Made by a program: the position numbers and the translations under genes. Of a DNA stretch of 60,721 nt, positions 17,774 through 26,546 are shown one piece after another. The stretch is from NCBI GenBank assembly GCA_001464155.1, contig LNEN01000154.1, positions 1-60,721 of the forward strand. The letters run 5' to 3'. The notes beneath the pieces are model-generated. The model was not told where the DNA came from, did not search any database, and saw only the letters and a list, made by a program, of their open reading frames with translations. The stretch is from Cytophagales bacterium Ga0077538. GTDB lineage: Bacteria; Bacteroidota; Bacteroidia; Cytophagales; Cyclobacteriaceae. Position 1 is the first letter of the stretch; each line of letters opens with the position of its first letter.

Positions 17774-18178
17774 ATGAAAAAGTCTCACATCTTCATAATT
17801 CTGATCATTGCCGTGGCCATCGCCATCGTGATCAGTACCGGAAATGATGCCAGTACCTATGTTAGCTTTTCGGATGCCTACCAAATGGCCTCCACCGGAA
17901 ACACCTCCAGCATACACGTAGTGGGTGAATTGAAAAAAGATGCCTTGGGTAACGTGGTCGGTATCTATGAAGGAGCCGACAAAGTATCCTTCACCTTTGT
18001 GATGATCGATGATCAACAAAAAGAACAAGTGGTACAATACAATCAACCCATGCCGGCCGATTTCACCAAGTCAGAAAAAGTGGTGGTAGTGGGACATTAC
18101 AGTGGGGACAACTTCATCGCTGAAAAAATTCTTTTAAAGTGCCCTTCTAAATATCAGGAAGAGACAGTTACGGTTTAA
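17774..18178 (+). CDS. ccmE: Heme chaperone CcmE, CxxxY variant
   Basis: This 134-residue protein has an N-terminal anchor (about residues 5-20, IFIILIIAVAIAIVI) and an OB-fold heme-chaperone domain. In classical CcmE, heme is covalently bound by His in an HxxxY motif near the C-terminus. Here that motif is C123-P-S-K-Y127, so Cys replaces His. This CxxxY form is known from Desulfovibrio and archaea, in a Ccm variant lacking CcmH and CcmG. Neither of those is seen in the window, in line with this. The gene follows the CcmD-like gene by 103 bases, a gap holding a TACTTTTG promoter-like box at 17750. Confidence 0.9.
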   Translation: MKKSHIFIILIIAVAIAIVISTGNDASTYVSFSDAYQMASTGNTSSIHVVGELKKDALGNVVGIYEGADKVSFTFVMIDDQQKEQVVQYNQPMPADFTKSEKVVVVGHYSGDNFIAEKILLKCPSKYQEETVTV

Positions 18179-18226
18179 TTCCGGCACTCTCCACTAAGCT
18201 TTCATTCATAACTAGCAAAATAAAAG

Positions 18227-20746
18227 ATGCATTACTTTATTGGTAACCTGGGGCACTTCTTCGTTATCCTTGCTTTCATTTCCTCGCTGGCGGCTTTCTT
18301 CTCGTACTTTAAAGCAACCGGCAAAGAGAATATTACTAAAAAAGAATCCTGGTTACTCAATGGAAAAATCAGTTTCTACGTGCACGCATTGGCTGTGCTC
18401 GGCATATCCATAAGTCTCTTTGTCATTCTGGCTAATCATTATTTCGAATATCATTACGCCTACAGCTACTCTGATAAAAAGCTTCCGACACACTATCTTA
18501 TCTCAACCTTTTGGAATGGACAAGAAGGAAGCTTTCTGCTCTGGATGTTTTGGCAAGCGGTGCTTGGAATCATACTCATTCACACCAACAAATTCTGGCA
18601 AGCGCCTGTCATGACCATCTTCGCCCTCGTGCAGGCATTTCTCGCTTCCATGATCCTGGGTATTGTTTTGCCGGTGATCGATTTTAAAATTGGAAGCTCG
18701 CCTTTCATTTTGTTGCGGGAGTCTATGGCCGATGCCCCTATATTTAAAATGCAACCTGACTTTATTCCTAAAGATGGCAACGGGTTAAATCCTCTTCTCC
18801 AAAACTATTGGATGGTGATTCACCCTCCCACACTCTTCCTCGGTTTTGCCACCACACTCATTCCTTTCTCTTTCTGCATGGCTGGTTTGTGGTTAAAGAA
18901 ATACCGCGATTGGGTTAGACCAGCCTTGCCCTGGGCTTTGTTCTCTGGTGCGATTTTAGGCCTTGGAATTTTAATGGGTGGATATTGGGCCTACGAAACC
19001 CTAAACTTTGGTGGATACTGGAATTGGGACCCTGTGGAAAATGCTGTCTATGTGCCATGGTTGATTTTAGTGGCTTCTATTCACACCATGATCACCTACA
19101 AAAACAGTGAGACCGCCCTGAAGGCTTCGATCATTTTAGTGACAGCCACTTTTGTTCTTATTCTCTATTCAACCTTCTTAACACGAAGCGGTGTGTTGGG
19201 TGATGCCTCTGTGCATTCCTTTACGGATCTCGGTTTATCAGGACAATTATTAGTTTATCTCTTTGTGTTCCTGCTTGGCGCAGTTGTATTGTCAGCTTGG
19301 CGTTGGAAAGAAATTCCTTCCAGTGAAAAAGAAGCCTCTGCTTATTCGCGCGAGTTTTGGATTTTTATTGGCGCTACTACGTTGTGTTTGATGGGTTTTC
19401 AAGTCTTGTTACCCACGTCTATTCCGGTTTGGAATAAAATTGTTTCGCTATTCGGTGGTAGTTCTAACATGGCACCTCCGGCTGATCAGATTGGCTTCTA
19501 CTCAAAATTTCAATTGTGGTTCGCCATTGCCATTGGTTTACTCTCTGCTGTTGGTCAATTCTTTTGGTGGAAGAAAATTGATAAAGCAGAACTCAAAAAA
19601 GAACTACAACCACCTGCACTTATTGCTTTGTTGGTGTTTGCCCTCATCATCACGATCGGACAGGTAACGGAGCCAGCGTACATCTTACTAACCTTTGCCA
19701 GTGTATTTACCATTGTAGCCAACAGTAAAATACTTTTCTCTGTTTTCAAAAACAGTCCAGGTTTGTCGGGAGGAGCAGTGGCACACATTGGTATGGGTAT
19801 GATGTTGTTGGGTATTCTGTTCTCTTCCGGTTACTCCAAGGTGGTGTCTATCAACAATACAGGTTTATTGTATTCTCGCGATGCGGGAGAAGAATTTAAT
19901 CGCGATAACCTCCTCTTGTTTTTGCACGAGCCCAGAACCATGGCTGGTTATGAGATTGAATACATCAATCAAAAACTAGAACTCAGAAACGGTAACGGTT
20001 TCATCAATCAATATGATGTACAGCTTACGGCAGATCCCGATAAGGTAATTGCAATAAAAGACAAGGATGGTTTCAAAGCCAAAGACACGATTGAAGTCTA
20101 TGGTGAGAATACGTATTATCAAATTGAGTTTAGGAAAGACGGTAATACGTATACGCTTTATCCACGCGCTCAGATAAATCCTGACATGGGGGGCATTCTG
20201 TCATCTCCGGACATTCATCGCACACTCAAAGCCGATTTCTATACCTATACTTCTTCCATTATGAAACCGGATGAAGAAAAGGAATGGAGTGACATGGAAG
20301 AATTGCGTACCAGTATCAACAAGGAATTTTTTGCCAACGATTATGTGAGCACCGTAGCAGCCGTTACACGTGTAACAGAAGTTCCTGGAACCATTTTGAC
20401 AGCAGAAGATGTAGCGGTGAAAGCCACCATTACCGTGAAGGGTTCACGCGAAGAATATACGGTAGAGCCTTACTTCCTCATTCGTGATAAATTAGTGGGT
20501 CGCATCAGCGCAGAAATCCCACAGTTAGGGATCCTTTTCACCTTAGTAAACATTCATCCTGAAACGAATGAATTTACGATTGGCATCAACACCCGTCAAA
20601 AAGATTGGGTGGTGATCAAATCACTAGAGAAACCGCTCATCAATGTGCTCTGGATGGGCACCCTGGTGCTCATGGCTGGCTTTAGCATAGCAATGGTGCG
20701 AAGATTCCGCGAGTTCCGCTTGATGAAAGAAAAGGGCTTGGAATAA
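18227..20746 (+). CDS. ccmF: Cytochrome c heme lyase subunit CcmF
   Basis: This is a polytopic membrane protein of 839 residues. The heme-handling WWD motif is clear near residues 264-278 (GYWNWDPVENAVYVPW), and the STFWNGQEGSFLLWMFW segment near 93-109 is typical of CcmF. A large periplasmic region lies between the last two TM segments (about 550-790). CcmF transfers heme from CcmE to apocytochrome c. It is longer than E. coli CcmF (about 650). The extra length is mostly in the periplasmic loop and may replace functions of the missing CcmH, which is inference. It ends the ccm run. Confidence 0.93.
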   Translation: MHYFIGNLGHFFVILAFISSLAAFFSYFKATGKENITKKESWLLNGKISFYVHALAVLGISISLFVILANHYFEYHYAYSYSDKKLPTHYLISTFWNGQEGSFLLWMFWQAVLGIILIHTNKFWQAPVMTIFALVQAFLASMILGIVLPVIDFKIGSSPFILLRESMADAPIFKMQPDFIPKDGNGLNPLLQNYWMVIHPPTLFLGFATTLIPFSFCMAGLWLKKYRDWVRPALPWALFSGAILGLGILMGGYWAYETLNFGGYWNWDPVENAVYVPWLILVASIHTMITYKNSETALKASIILVTATFVLILYSTFLTRSGVLGDASVHSFTDLGLSGQLLVYLFVFLLGAVVLSAWRWKEIPSSEKEASAYSREFWIFIGATTLCLMGFQVLLPTSIPVWNKIVSLFGGSSNMAPPADQIGFYSKFQLWFAIAIGLLSAVGQFFWWKKIDKAELKKELQPPALIALLVFALIITIGQVTEPAYILLTFASVFTIVANSKILFSVFKNSPGLSGGAVAHIGMGMMLLGILFSSGYSKVVSINNTGLLYSRDAGEEFNRDNLLLFLHEPRTMAGYEIEYINQKLELRNGNGFINQYDVQLTADPDKVIAIKDKDGFKAKDTIEVYGENTYYQIEFRKDGNTYTLYPRAQINPDMGGILSSPDIHRTLKADFYTYTSSIMKPDEEKEWSDMEELRTSINKEFFANDYVSTVAAVTRVTEVPGTILTAEDVAVKATITVKGSREEYTVEPYFLIRDKLVGRISAEIPQLGILFTLVNIHPETNEFTIGINTRQKDWVVIKSLEKPLINVLWMGTLVLMAGFSIAMVRRFREFRLMKEKGLE

Positions 20747-20794
20747 GCCTTTCTCTTTTATTCCTTACCTTGAAGAAGTATTAATTTTTTTCAA

Positions 20795-21856
20795 GTGAGA
20801 GAATTTCAAGTAGTGCTTTATGGATCGTATGGGTACACGGGTGAACTCATTGCGCAGGAATGTAAACTCAGTAATCTCACTGTACTCTTAGCGGGACGCA
20901 ACGAAGAGAAACTCAAACAGCAGGCTACCAAGTATACTTTCCCGTATCAGGTTGCTGATGTCAGCGGTCATAAAACCTTAGTCACTGTTCTTCGAAGAGC
21001 CTCTCTGCTCATTCATTGTGCCGGGCCTTTTCAATACACTGCGCATCAACTGGTAAAAGCTTGCCTCGAAGCAGGAACGCATTACACAGATATTAGCGGT
21101 GAGTTTGAAGTATTTGAATCACTGACCCGGTATTCGGATGAAGCACAAGCCAAACAACTTGTCATCATGCCAGGCGTTGGCTTTGATGTAGTGCCCTCCG
21201 ATTGCCTGGCGCTTCATTTGAAAAATCGTTTGCCCTCTGCCACGCATTTGCAACTTGCTTTTACTATGGGCAAGGGCGGACTCTCACGCGGCACTTCTAA
21301 AACCATGATTGAAGGCATGGGCAACGGCAGTTGCATTCGTGAAAATGGAAAAATCAAATCCATTGCACTGGGTGAAAAAATAATGACTGTAGACTTTGAC
21401 TCCTTTAGACGCACCACCCTCTGCATTCCGTGGGGCGATATTTCAACTGCCTGGCGCAGTACCGGTATTCCCAACATTGAAGTGTACAGTGGCGTATCAT
21501 CTTCTGCCATTCGGGGAGCTAAGCTGAGTAATTATTTAGGGTGGTTGTTAAGAAGCCGTTGGGTTAAAAATTATTTACAAAAGCAGGTGGATAAAAAGCC
21601 TGCAGGCCCGAGCGAACAAAGACGAAACGAAGGAAGAAGTTATTTATGGGGTAAGGTGTGGAATGAAAAAGGGGAAGAATGCACCACACGCTTAGAGACC
21701 ATCAACGGCTATTCTTTAACCGCTAAAACAGCTGTACTCATTGCTGTTAAAATTCTAAACGCTACAATTAAAGCAGGATACTCAACACCAGCTGAATACT
21801 TTGGTGCTGATCTCATTCTTGAAATAGAAACGACCACCCGCACAGATGTTAATTAA
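20795..21856 (+). CDS. Saccharopine dehydrogenase-like reductase (trans-acting enoyl reductase family)
   Basis: This 353-residue protein has an N-terminal Rossmann fold, YGSYGYTGELIAQEC followed by LLAGRNEEKL, and an HCAGPFQYTAHQLV segment typical of saccharopine-dehydrogenase-like NADPH reductases, which include trans-acting enoyl reductases of lipid synthesis. The substrate is unknown. The start is the GTG at 20795, as there is no ATG early enough to keep the Rossmann strand. It follows ccmF by 48 bases on the same strand but has no obvious tie to cytochrome biogenesis. Confidence 0.75.
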   Translation: MREFQVVLYGSYGYTGELIAQECKLSNLTVLLAGRNEEKLKQQATKYTFPYQVADVSGHKTLVTVLRRASLLIHCAGPFQYTAHQLVKACLEAGTHYTDISGEFEVFESLTRYSDEAQAKQLVIMPGVGFDVVPSDCLALHLKNRLPSATHLQLAFTMGKGGLSRGTSKTMIEGMGNGSCIRENGKIKSIALGEKIMTVDFDSFRRTTLCIPWGDISTAWRSTGIPNIEVYSGVSSSAIRGAKLSNYLGWLLRSRWVKNYLQKQVDKKPAGPSEQRRNEGRSYLWGKVWNEKGEECTTRLETINGYSLTAKTAVLIAVKILNATIKAGYSTPAEYFGADLILEIETTTRTDVN

Positions 21857-21865
21857 CTTTTTGAT

Positions 21866-22396
21866 ATGAAAACAATCACGTTATTATTTCTCCTCTTGCT
21901 GAACATTACAGTTATCGCGCAAACACGCGTATTTCCTGTTATCAAAAACTATGGTGGCATTTTCGAAGTGCCAGATGCTGTTGAAAAACCTGCAGCTGAT
22001 TTTCCGTACAACATCATGATTGAATTAGTGACGGGCGCGGACGAGCCAAAACAATTAAACAACTCGCTCAACAACATTGCGCGTCTTATTAATCTTCACG
22101 CCATTGGCGGTGTGCCCCCAGAAAATCTTTCGGTGGTGGTGGCCATTCACGGAGAGGCTGCTTACAGTATTTTAGATAACCAACAATACCGGGAGAAGTA
22201 TAAAACCGATAATCCGAATCTGGCTTTGTACGCAGCATTAAGTGAGGCGGGTGTGAAACTTTTTGTCTGCGGACAATCGCTAGTGGCCCGAAACATTGAT
22301 CGAAAAAGAATGGCGCCTGAAATTGCTATTGCCACCTCCATGCTTACGGTGGTCACCACCCATCAACTAAAAGGGTATGCCTATTTAAAGTTTTGA
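21866..22396 (+). CDS. Exported DsrE-like protein
   Basis: This 176-residue protein has a cleavable signal peptide (KTITLLFLLLLNITVIAQ) followed by a DsrE/DsrF-like domain. That family handles sulfur or acts as a peroxiredoxin-like fold; the hallmark central part LSVVVAIHG and the ALSEAGVKLFVCGQSL segment, with one Cys, are visible. Members in Bacteroidota are usually annotated only as DsrE family. It lies 9 bases after the reductase gene, so probably in the same transcript. It overlaps by 12 bases with the convergent DUF1801 gene. Confidence 0.72.
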   Translation: MKTITLLFLLLLNITVIAQTRVFPVIKNYGGIFEVPDAVEKPAADFPYNIMIELVTGADEPKQLNNSLNNIARLINLHAIGGVPPENLSVVVAIHGEAAYSILDNQQYREKYKTDNPNLALYAALSEAGVKLFVCGQSLVARNIDRKRMAPEIAIATSMLTVVTTHQLKGYAYLKF

Positions 22397-22825
22397 TTTC
22401 TTAACGACTAGTCGTGTTGACTTCTTCTTTCTAGCAAAACTTTCATCCAACATCTCGGCCTCAAAAAGGAGGGAGCGTATAAGTGCCTCATCAATCTCTT
22501 TGAGGGATTTAAAATACATACAATACACTTGTTTGCGCCCCTCACTTAGCAATACACCGCTCTCATTACTCATAAGGTTTCCGTAACAAAAACCAAAACT
22601 CACACCCTTATCATGATGCTTCCCTGGTTTCTGCTTTGGGCTCCAATAAAGAGAAGGGGGCCAAATAAAACAGATCATTCTGTTACGAGTATAAAAAGGC
22701 GCTCCATAGGAAAGTTTCTCGGTGGCCTTTGGTAAACATTCCAGCACAAGGGAGCGAAGTTTTTTTACAATGACTTGCTCCTCTCTAGGAAGTTCCAGGA
22801 TCAATTCGTTCAACGATTTGCTCAT
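22385..22825 (-). CDS. DUF1801 (YdhG-like) domain protein
   Basis: This 146-residue cytoplasmic protein has the DUF1801 pattern: an N-terminal helix pair (ELILELPREEQVIVKKLRSL), then LSYGAPFYTRNRMICFIWP and a C-terminal basic tail (ARKKKSTRLVVKKSKL). The family has a small alpha/beta fold of unknown activity. It is convergent with the DsrE-like gene, overlapping its 3' end by 12 bases, and stands alone on the minus strand with the peroxiredoxin-like gene 76 bases upstream. Confidence 0.7.
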   Translation of the reverse strand: MSKSLNELILELPREEQVIVKKLRSLVLECLPKATEKLSYGAPFYTRNRMICFIWPPSLYWSPKQKPGKHHDKGVSFGFCYGNLMSNESGVLLSEGRKQVYCMYFKSLKEIDEALIRSLLFEAEMLDESFARKKKSTRLVVKKSKL

Positions 22826-22901
22826 ACTCCAATCAAAACTACCTAAATGTAAAAGGCAGTACTGACAACCCTATGGCAGCAGACCAAAAAAGGTTTTCTG
22901 T

Positions 22902-23465
22902 CTAGCTCAGAATTGTTCCGCTTTCTGCAAACTCTTTCACGGTATCTATACTCAGGCGATCATTTAGGCCTTGAGAATAATGCACCTTTTTTACAATCAA
23001 TCCCTTATCAAGGAGAAACTCTGCAGGAATAGTATTGATTGACTCACCATCGGCCATCATGTGTATAGGTACCCCTGCCATGCGGGCTCTAAAGGCCGTC
23101 TGAACAAAAGAAGTCAAATGGCTCTTGGCTGAAATGGCGGCTGAAGGCTCCAAGCCATACGCTGCGTATTGCAACTTTTGAGGATCAGAGATAAGGGGAA
23201 TGGGAGAAACCTCTTTATGAAAAATACTTCTCAGCAATACTTCTTTCTTTGACTCAAAGAAGAAGATCATTTCCATGCCTTTAGCTTGTAGCTCCCGATG
23301 AATTTTAGTTAAGGCATGGACTCGCAAATTGCAAAAAGGGCAGCCCGCATGGCGAAAGAAGCCAATAAACACCCTTTTATCCTTATAAAGGCTTAGATCA
23401 ATTTCCCGATCATAAATGTCAATCAATTTAAAAACAGGGGCTGTTACGTTGGTCTCTAGTTTCAT
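22902..23465 (-). CDS. Peroxiredoxin-like thioredoxin-fold protein (AhpC/TSA family)
   Basis: This 187-residue protein has an AhpC/TSA-like fold with a CPFC motif at about residues 42-45 (RHAGCPFCNLRVHAL), the N-terminal LIDIYDREIDLSLYKDKRV and the ISDPQKLQYAAYGLE segment. These features fit the peroxiredoxin-like AhpC-TSA_2 group rather than typical 2-Cys peroxiredoxins. It is cytoplasmic, with no signal peptide. A role in thiol redox or peroxide handling is probable; the electron donor is unknown. Confidence 0.75.
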   Translation of the reverse strand: MKLETNVTAPVFKLIDIYDREIDLSLYKDKRVFIGFFRHAGCPFCNLRVHALTKIHRELQAKGMEMIFFFESKKEVLLRSIFHKEVSPIPLISDPQKLQYAAYGLEPSAAISAKSHLTSFVQTAFRARMAGVPIHMMADGESINTIPAEFLLDKGLIVKKVHYSQGLNDRLSIDTVKEFAESGTILS

Positions 23466-23589
23466 TCTTTTATAAAGTTACGACAACTTACGCAGCTAAG
23501 ACACTTTCGGATTTAGGTGCCACAATCTTTTCAGGTTTCTTTCTTCGACCGTATTTTCACCTTACTTTTCTATTGTCTAATTGTACTTT

Positions 23590-24561
23590 ATGAAAACCAC
23601 CCGCAGACATTTTCTAAAAGTAGGAGGAGCGCTGGCTTCTGCCTTCTCTCTGGCACCTTATTTTAGTAAAGCGGCCACACCAGCCACCAAACCCTTGGTA
23701 ATCTCTACCTGGAATTTTGGTAAAGCCGCGAATGTTGAGGCCTGGAAGGTGCTTTCGACCAATGGACGAGCACTGGATGCTGTAGAGTTAGGCGTGCATG
23801 TACCCGAAGGAGATCCTACTGAAACGTCTGTCGGATTAGGAGGTTTACCCGATCGCGATGGTCGTGTTACACTTGATGCCTGCATCATGGATGAATTCTC
23901 CAATTGCGGCTCCGTGGCTTGTCTTGAACACATTGTTCATCCTATTTCTGTTGCGCGAAAAGTAATGGAGAAAACGCCTCACGTGATGCTCGTGGGCGAT
24001 GGAGCACTACAGTTTGCTTTGGCCAATGGTTTCAAGAAAGAAAATTTATTAACAGCCGAATCAGAAAAAGCGTGGAAGGAGTGGATAAAGAAATCAGAAT
24101 ACAAACCGATTGCCAATATTGAAAACCATGACACCATCGGTATGTTGGCCTTGGATATGAAACAGAATCTCTCTGGAGCGTGCACCACCAGTGGCATGGC
24201 CTATAAAATGCACGGCCGTGTAGGCGACTCGCCCATTATTGGTGCCGGCTTATTTGTCGATAATGAAATTGGTGCAGCCACTTCTTCTGGTTTAGGAGAA
24301 GAAGTGATTCGTATTGTTGGCTCCCATTTAGTAGTAGAACTAATGCGTCAAGGTAACAGTCCGCAACAAGCCTGCGAGATAGCGGTAAAGCGCGTGGTGA
24401 AGAATCAACCAGAAAAATCAAAGAGTATACAAGTTGGCTTTTTAGCCATTAATAAAAATGGAGAGTATGGTGCCTATGCCTTACAAAAAGGATTTACCTA
24501 TGCACTGTATTCCAACGAAATACCCAACAAGGTGTTTGAAGCTAACAGCTATTACAAATGA
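23590..24561 (+). CDS. N4-(beta-N-acetylglucosaminyl)-L-asparaginase (glycosylasparaginase), Tat-exported
   Basis: This is an Ntn-hydrolase of 323 residues that cleaves the GlcNAc-Asn bond of N-glycopeptides. A twin-arginine signal (TTRRHFLKVGG, then a hydrophobic stretch ending at SKAATPA) indicates folded export to the periplasm. The autoproteolysis site and nucleophile are in NHDTIGMLALD, with Thr at about residue 182. The GGLPDRDGRVTLDACIMDE and GDSPIIGAGLFVDNE segments are family hallmarks. The ATG at 23590 gives a normal Tat N-region; the frame is open three codons further. Its stop overlaps cutC (ATGA). Confidence 0.93.
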   Translation: MKTTRRHFLKVGGALASAFSLAPYFSKAATPATKPLVISTWNFGKAANVEAWKVLSTNGRALDAVELGVHVPEGDPTETSVGLGGLPDRDGRVTLDACIMDEFSNCGSVACLEHIVHPISVARKVMEKTPHVMLVGDGALQFALANGFKKENLLTAESEKAWKEWIKKSEYKPIANIENHDTIGMLALDMKQNLSGACTTSGMAYKMHGRVGDSPIIGAGLFVDNEIGAATSSGLGEEVIRIVGSHLVVELMRQGNSPQQACEIAVKRVVKNQPEKSKSIQVGFLAINKNGEYGAYALQKGFTYALYSNEIPNKVFEANSYYK

Positions 24562-25313
24562 TCTTAGAAGTTGTTGTTTATAACATTGAGTCTGCGGTGC
24601 AAGCACAACTTGGTGGAGCAGATCGCATCGAGCTCTGTGACAATCCGGGAGAGGGAGGCACCACTCCTTCCTTCGGAACCGTTGAGGTGGTGCGGAAAAA
24701 ATTATCCATTGACATATTTGTGATGATTCGCCCCAGAGGTGGTGACTTTCATTATTCTGCAGAGGAATTTGAAAGCATGAAGACAGATATTGAGCAGTGC
24801 AAAAAATTAAAAGTCGATGGTGTGGTTTTCGGTATACTACATACAGATGGAACCATCGACAAAAAGCGTTGCAAAGAATTGATTGATCTGGCTCGCCCAA
24901 TGAAAGTAACTTGTCATCGGGCTTTTGACATGACGAAGGACTCATTTCAAGCACTGGAGGATTGTATTGAAGTGGGATTCGATCGGATTCTTACTTCTGG
25001 CCGGCATACCAAAGCCATCGAGGGAATTGAGGTGCTTACTGAACTCGTGCGCAAAGCAAACGCTAGAATTACCATCATGCCGGGGTCTGGAGTGAATGAG
25101 CAAAATGCCGCTATGCTTACTGCTACGACAGGAGCACAAGAACTTCACTTTTCAGCGATGACTCACAAAGAAAGCCCCATGCAGTTCAAAAACGAATTAC
25201 TAACTGTCATGGGAAGTAATGAAGGAACAGAGTTTAAACTGCGCACCGTAGACCCTGTTGTGGTACGTGCTATTCGCAGTGCCACCGAGGTTGTTAAGCC
25301 TGGCAATTCATAG
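24558..25313 (+). CDS. cutC: CutC family protein
   Basis: This 251-residue TIM-barrel protein starts MILEVVVYNIESAVQAQLGG and has RIELCDNPGEGGTTPS, VMIRPRGGDF and CHRAFDM segments, all standard for CutC. The family was first linked to copper tolerance in E. coli, but its enzymatic role is unsettled. The 4-base overlap with the glycosylasparaginase gene indicates one transcript. That pairing recurs in my memory of Bacteroidota genomes and hints at a role in sugar-peptide breakdown rather than copper, but this is inference. Confidence 0.92.
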   Translation: MILEVVVYNIESAVQAQLGGADRIELCDNPGEGGTTPSFGTVEVVRKKLSIDIFVMIRPRGGDFHYSAEEFESMKTDIEQCKKLKVDGVVFGILHTDGTIDKKRCKELIDLARPMKVTCHRAFDMTKDSFQALEDCIEVGFDRILTSGRHTKAIEGIEVLTELVRKANARITIMPGSGVNEQNAAMLTATTGAQELHFSAMTHKESPMQFKNELLTVMGSNEGTEFKLRTVDPVVVRAIRSATEVVKPGNS

Positions 25314-25370
25314 TTTTTCCTCTCTCAATTAATCATTTTTGTGCACCTTTGCGAACAAGAATCTAAGCGT

Positions 25371-25865
25371 ATGTTAAAAGCTACCGTTAACAAAAAAGAA
25401 TTTTCCATCGTGCCTTCTGAAGAAGGCTTAGTCCTCAACGGGTCTCCACTTTCCTGGGATTTCGTGAAGATTAAAGAAGGTCACTTTCATATACTTTATC
25501 AAAATAAAAGTTACCACGCTGAGGTAGTGAAGGTGGACTTTACTACAAAATCGGTTAGCCTTAAAATCAACAATAACCGCTACACGGTTGATGTAAAAGA
25601 TAAATTTGATCTCTTGCTGGAGAAAATGGGCATCAGCTCAGCCAATGCCGGTAAGGTAAATAATATCAAGGCACCCATGCCTGGTCTTATCATCAATTTA
25701 AAGGTGGCCGAAGGCGACACTGTAAAAACCGGAGATCAACTCCTCATCTTAGAAGCCATGAAGATGGAGAACATCTTAAAATCACCCGGTGATGGGGTGG
25801 TAAAAAAGATAAAAGTGAAAAAAGGTGACAGCGTAGAGAAGAATCAAATTCTCATAGAGTTTTAG
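25371..25865 (+). CDS. Biotin carboxyl carrier-type protein (acyl-CoA carboxylase subunit)
   Basis: This 164-residue protein has a C-terminal biotinyl/lipoyl domain. The biotin-attachment sequence is EAMKMEN at about 128-134, with Lys131, preceded by APMPGLIINLKVAEGD. The N-terminal half resembles the linker region of acetyl- or propionyl-CoA carboxylase alpha chains. Carboxylase and transferase subunits are not beside it. The start is set at the ATG of MLKATVNKKEF; an in-frame GTG 30 bases upstream is less likely. Confidence 0.85.
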   Translation: MLKATVNKKEFSIVPSEEGLVLNGSPLSWDFVKIKEGHFHILYQNKSYHAEVVKVDFTTKSVSLKINNNRYTVDVKDKFDLLLEKMGISSANAGKVNNIKAPMPGLIINLKVAEGDTVKTGDQLLILEAMKMENILKSPGDGVVKKIKVKKGDSVEKNQILIEF

Positions 25866-25950
25866 TCCAGCCCATTAAATTCAATAAATCTATTTCTTCT
25901 TGTAAGAAATCAGCCAGTTCTGTTACCAATTGCATACAGTTAAACTTTGT

Positions 25951-26040
25951 ATGACGAAATCTCCTAAACAGAACCTGGTAAAGGTTGTTTTACTGCTAGT
26001 GTCATTTCTGGGAATTATTCTCTCAGGATCAAGCTTCTAA
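25951..26040 (+). CDS. Possible 29-residue single-TM small protein upstream of an ECF sigma gene
   Basis: An ATG-to-TAA frame of 30 codons encodes a basic N-terminus (MTKSPKQNLVK) followed by a hydrophobic run (VVLLLVSFLGIILSGSSF). It ends 20 bases before the sigma factor ATG and would be in the same transcript. No Shine-Dalgarno is evident, as is usual in Bacteroidota. The charge-then-hydrophobic pattern is not random-looking, but the frame is short and could be chance. It might be a leader or small membrane peptide. Confidence 0.3.
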   Translation: MTKSPKQNLVKVVLLLVSFLGIILSGSSF

Positions 26041-26060
26041 ACATCCTAAACTAAAAAGGC

Positions 26061-26546
26061 ATGGACAGTAATCGAGAAAAGGAATTCACCGATTTGATCC
26101 AACAATCGAGAGGAATTATTTTCAAGGTCATACGCTTATATGTAAACCATCCGGAAGATGAGCAGGATTTATATCAGGAAATTCTTTTCCAAGCCTGGAA
26201 ATCATTTCCTCGGTTTGAGGGGAGGTCAAAATTCTCCACCTGGCTATACCGCATTGGATTAAATACTGTTCTTACATTTAAGAGAAGGCCGGCATTGGTA
26301 GAGTCGCAAAACGACCTCTCTCGCTTACAAGTAGCGGTTGGAACACCACCCGATGAAAGCGAGGCCTTGTACATCGCTATTAAGTCTCTACCGGAAATTG
26401 ATAGAGTAATTATTACACTTCATTTAGATGGATATGGCAACGAAGAGATTGCAGACATTACCGGACTTTCTAAAAACAATACGGCTGTGAAGTTGCACCG
26501 TATTCGCGAAACACTCACTACTAAAGTAAAAAACCTCTGCGCATGA
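26061..26546 (+). CDS. ECF RNA polymerase sigma factor
   Basis: This sigma-70 family protein of 161 residues has region 2 around DEQDLYQEILFQAWKSFPRF and FSTWLYRIGLN (about residues 33-75). Region 4 has a helix-turn-helix around NEEIADITGLSKNNTAVKLHRIRE (about 125-150). It directs core RNA polymerase to a small regulon, often after release from a membrane partner. Its stop overlaps the next gene (ATGA), which encodes a membrane protein without a zinc-finger anti-sigma motif. Confidence 0.9.
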   Translation: MDSNREKEFTDLIQQSRGIIFKVIRLYVNHPEDEQDLYQEILFQAWKSFPRFEGRSKFSTWLYRIGLNTVLTFKRRPALVESQNDLSRLQVAVGTPPDESEALYIAIKSLPEIDRVIITLHLDGYGNEEIADITGLSKNNTAVKLHRIRETLTTKVKNLCA

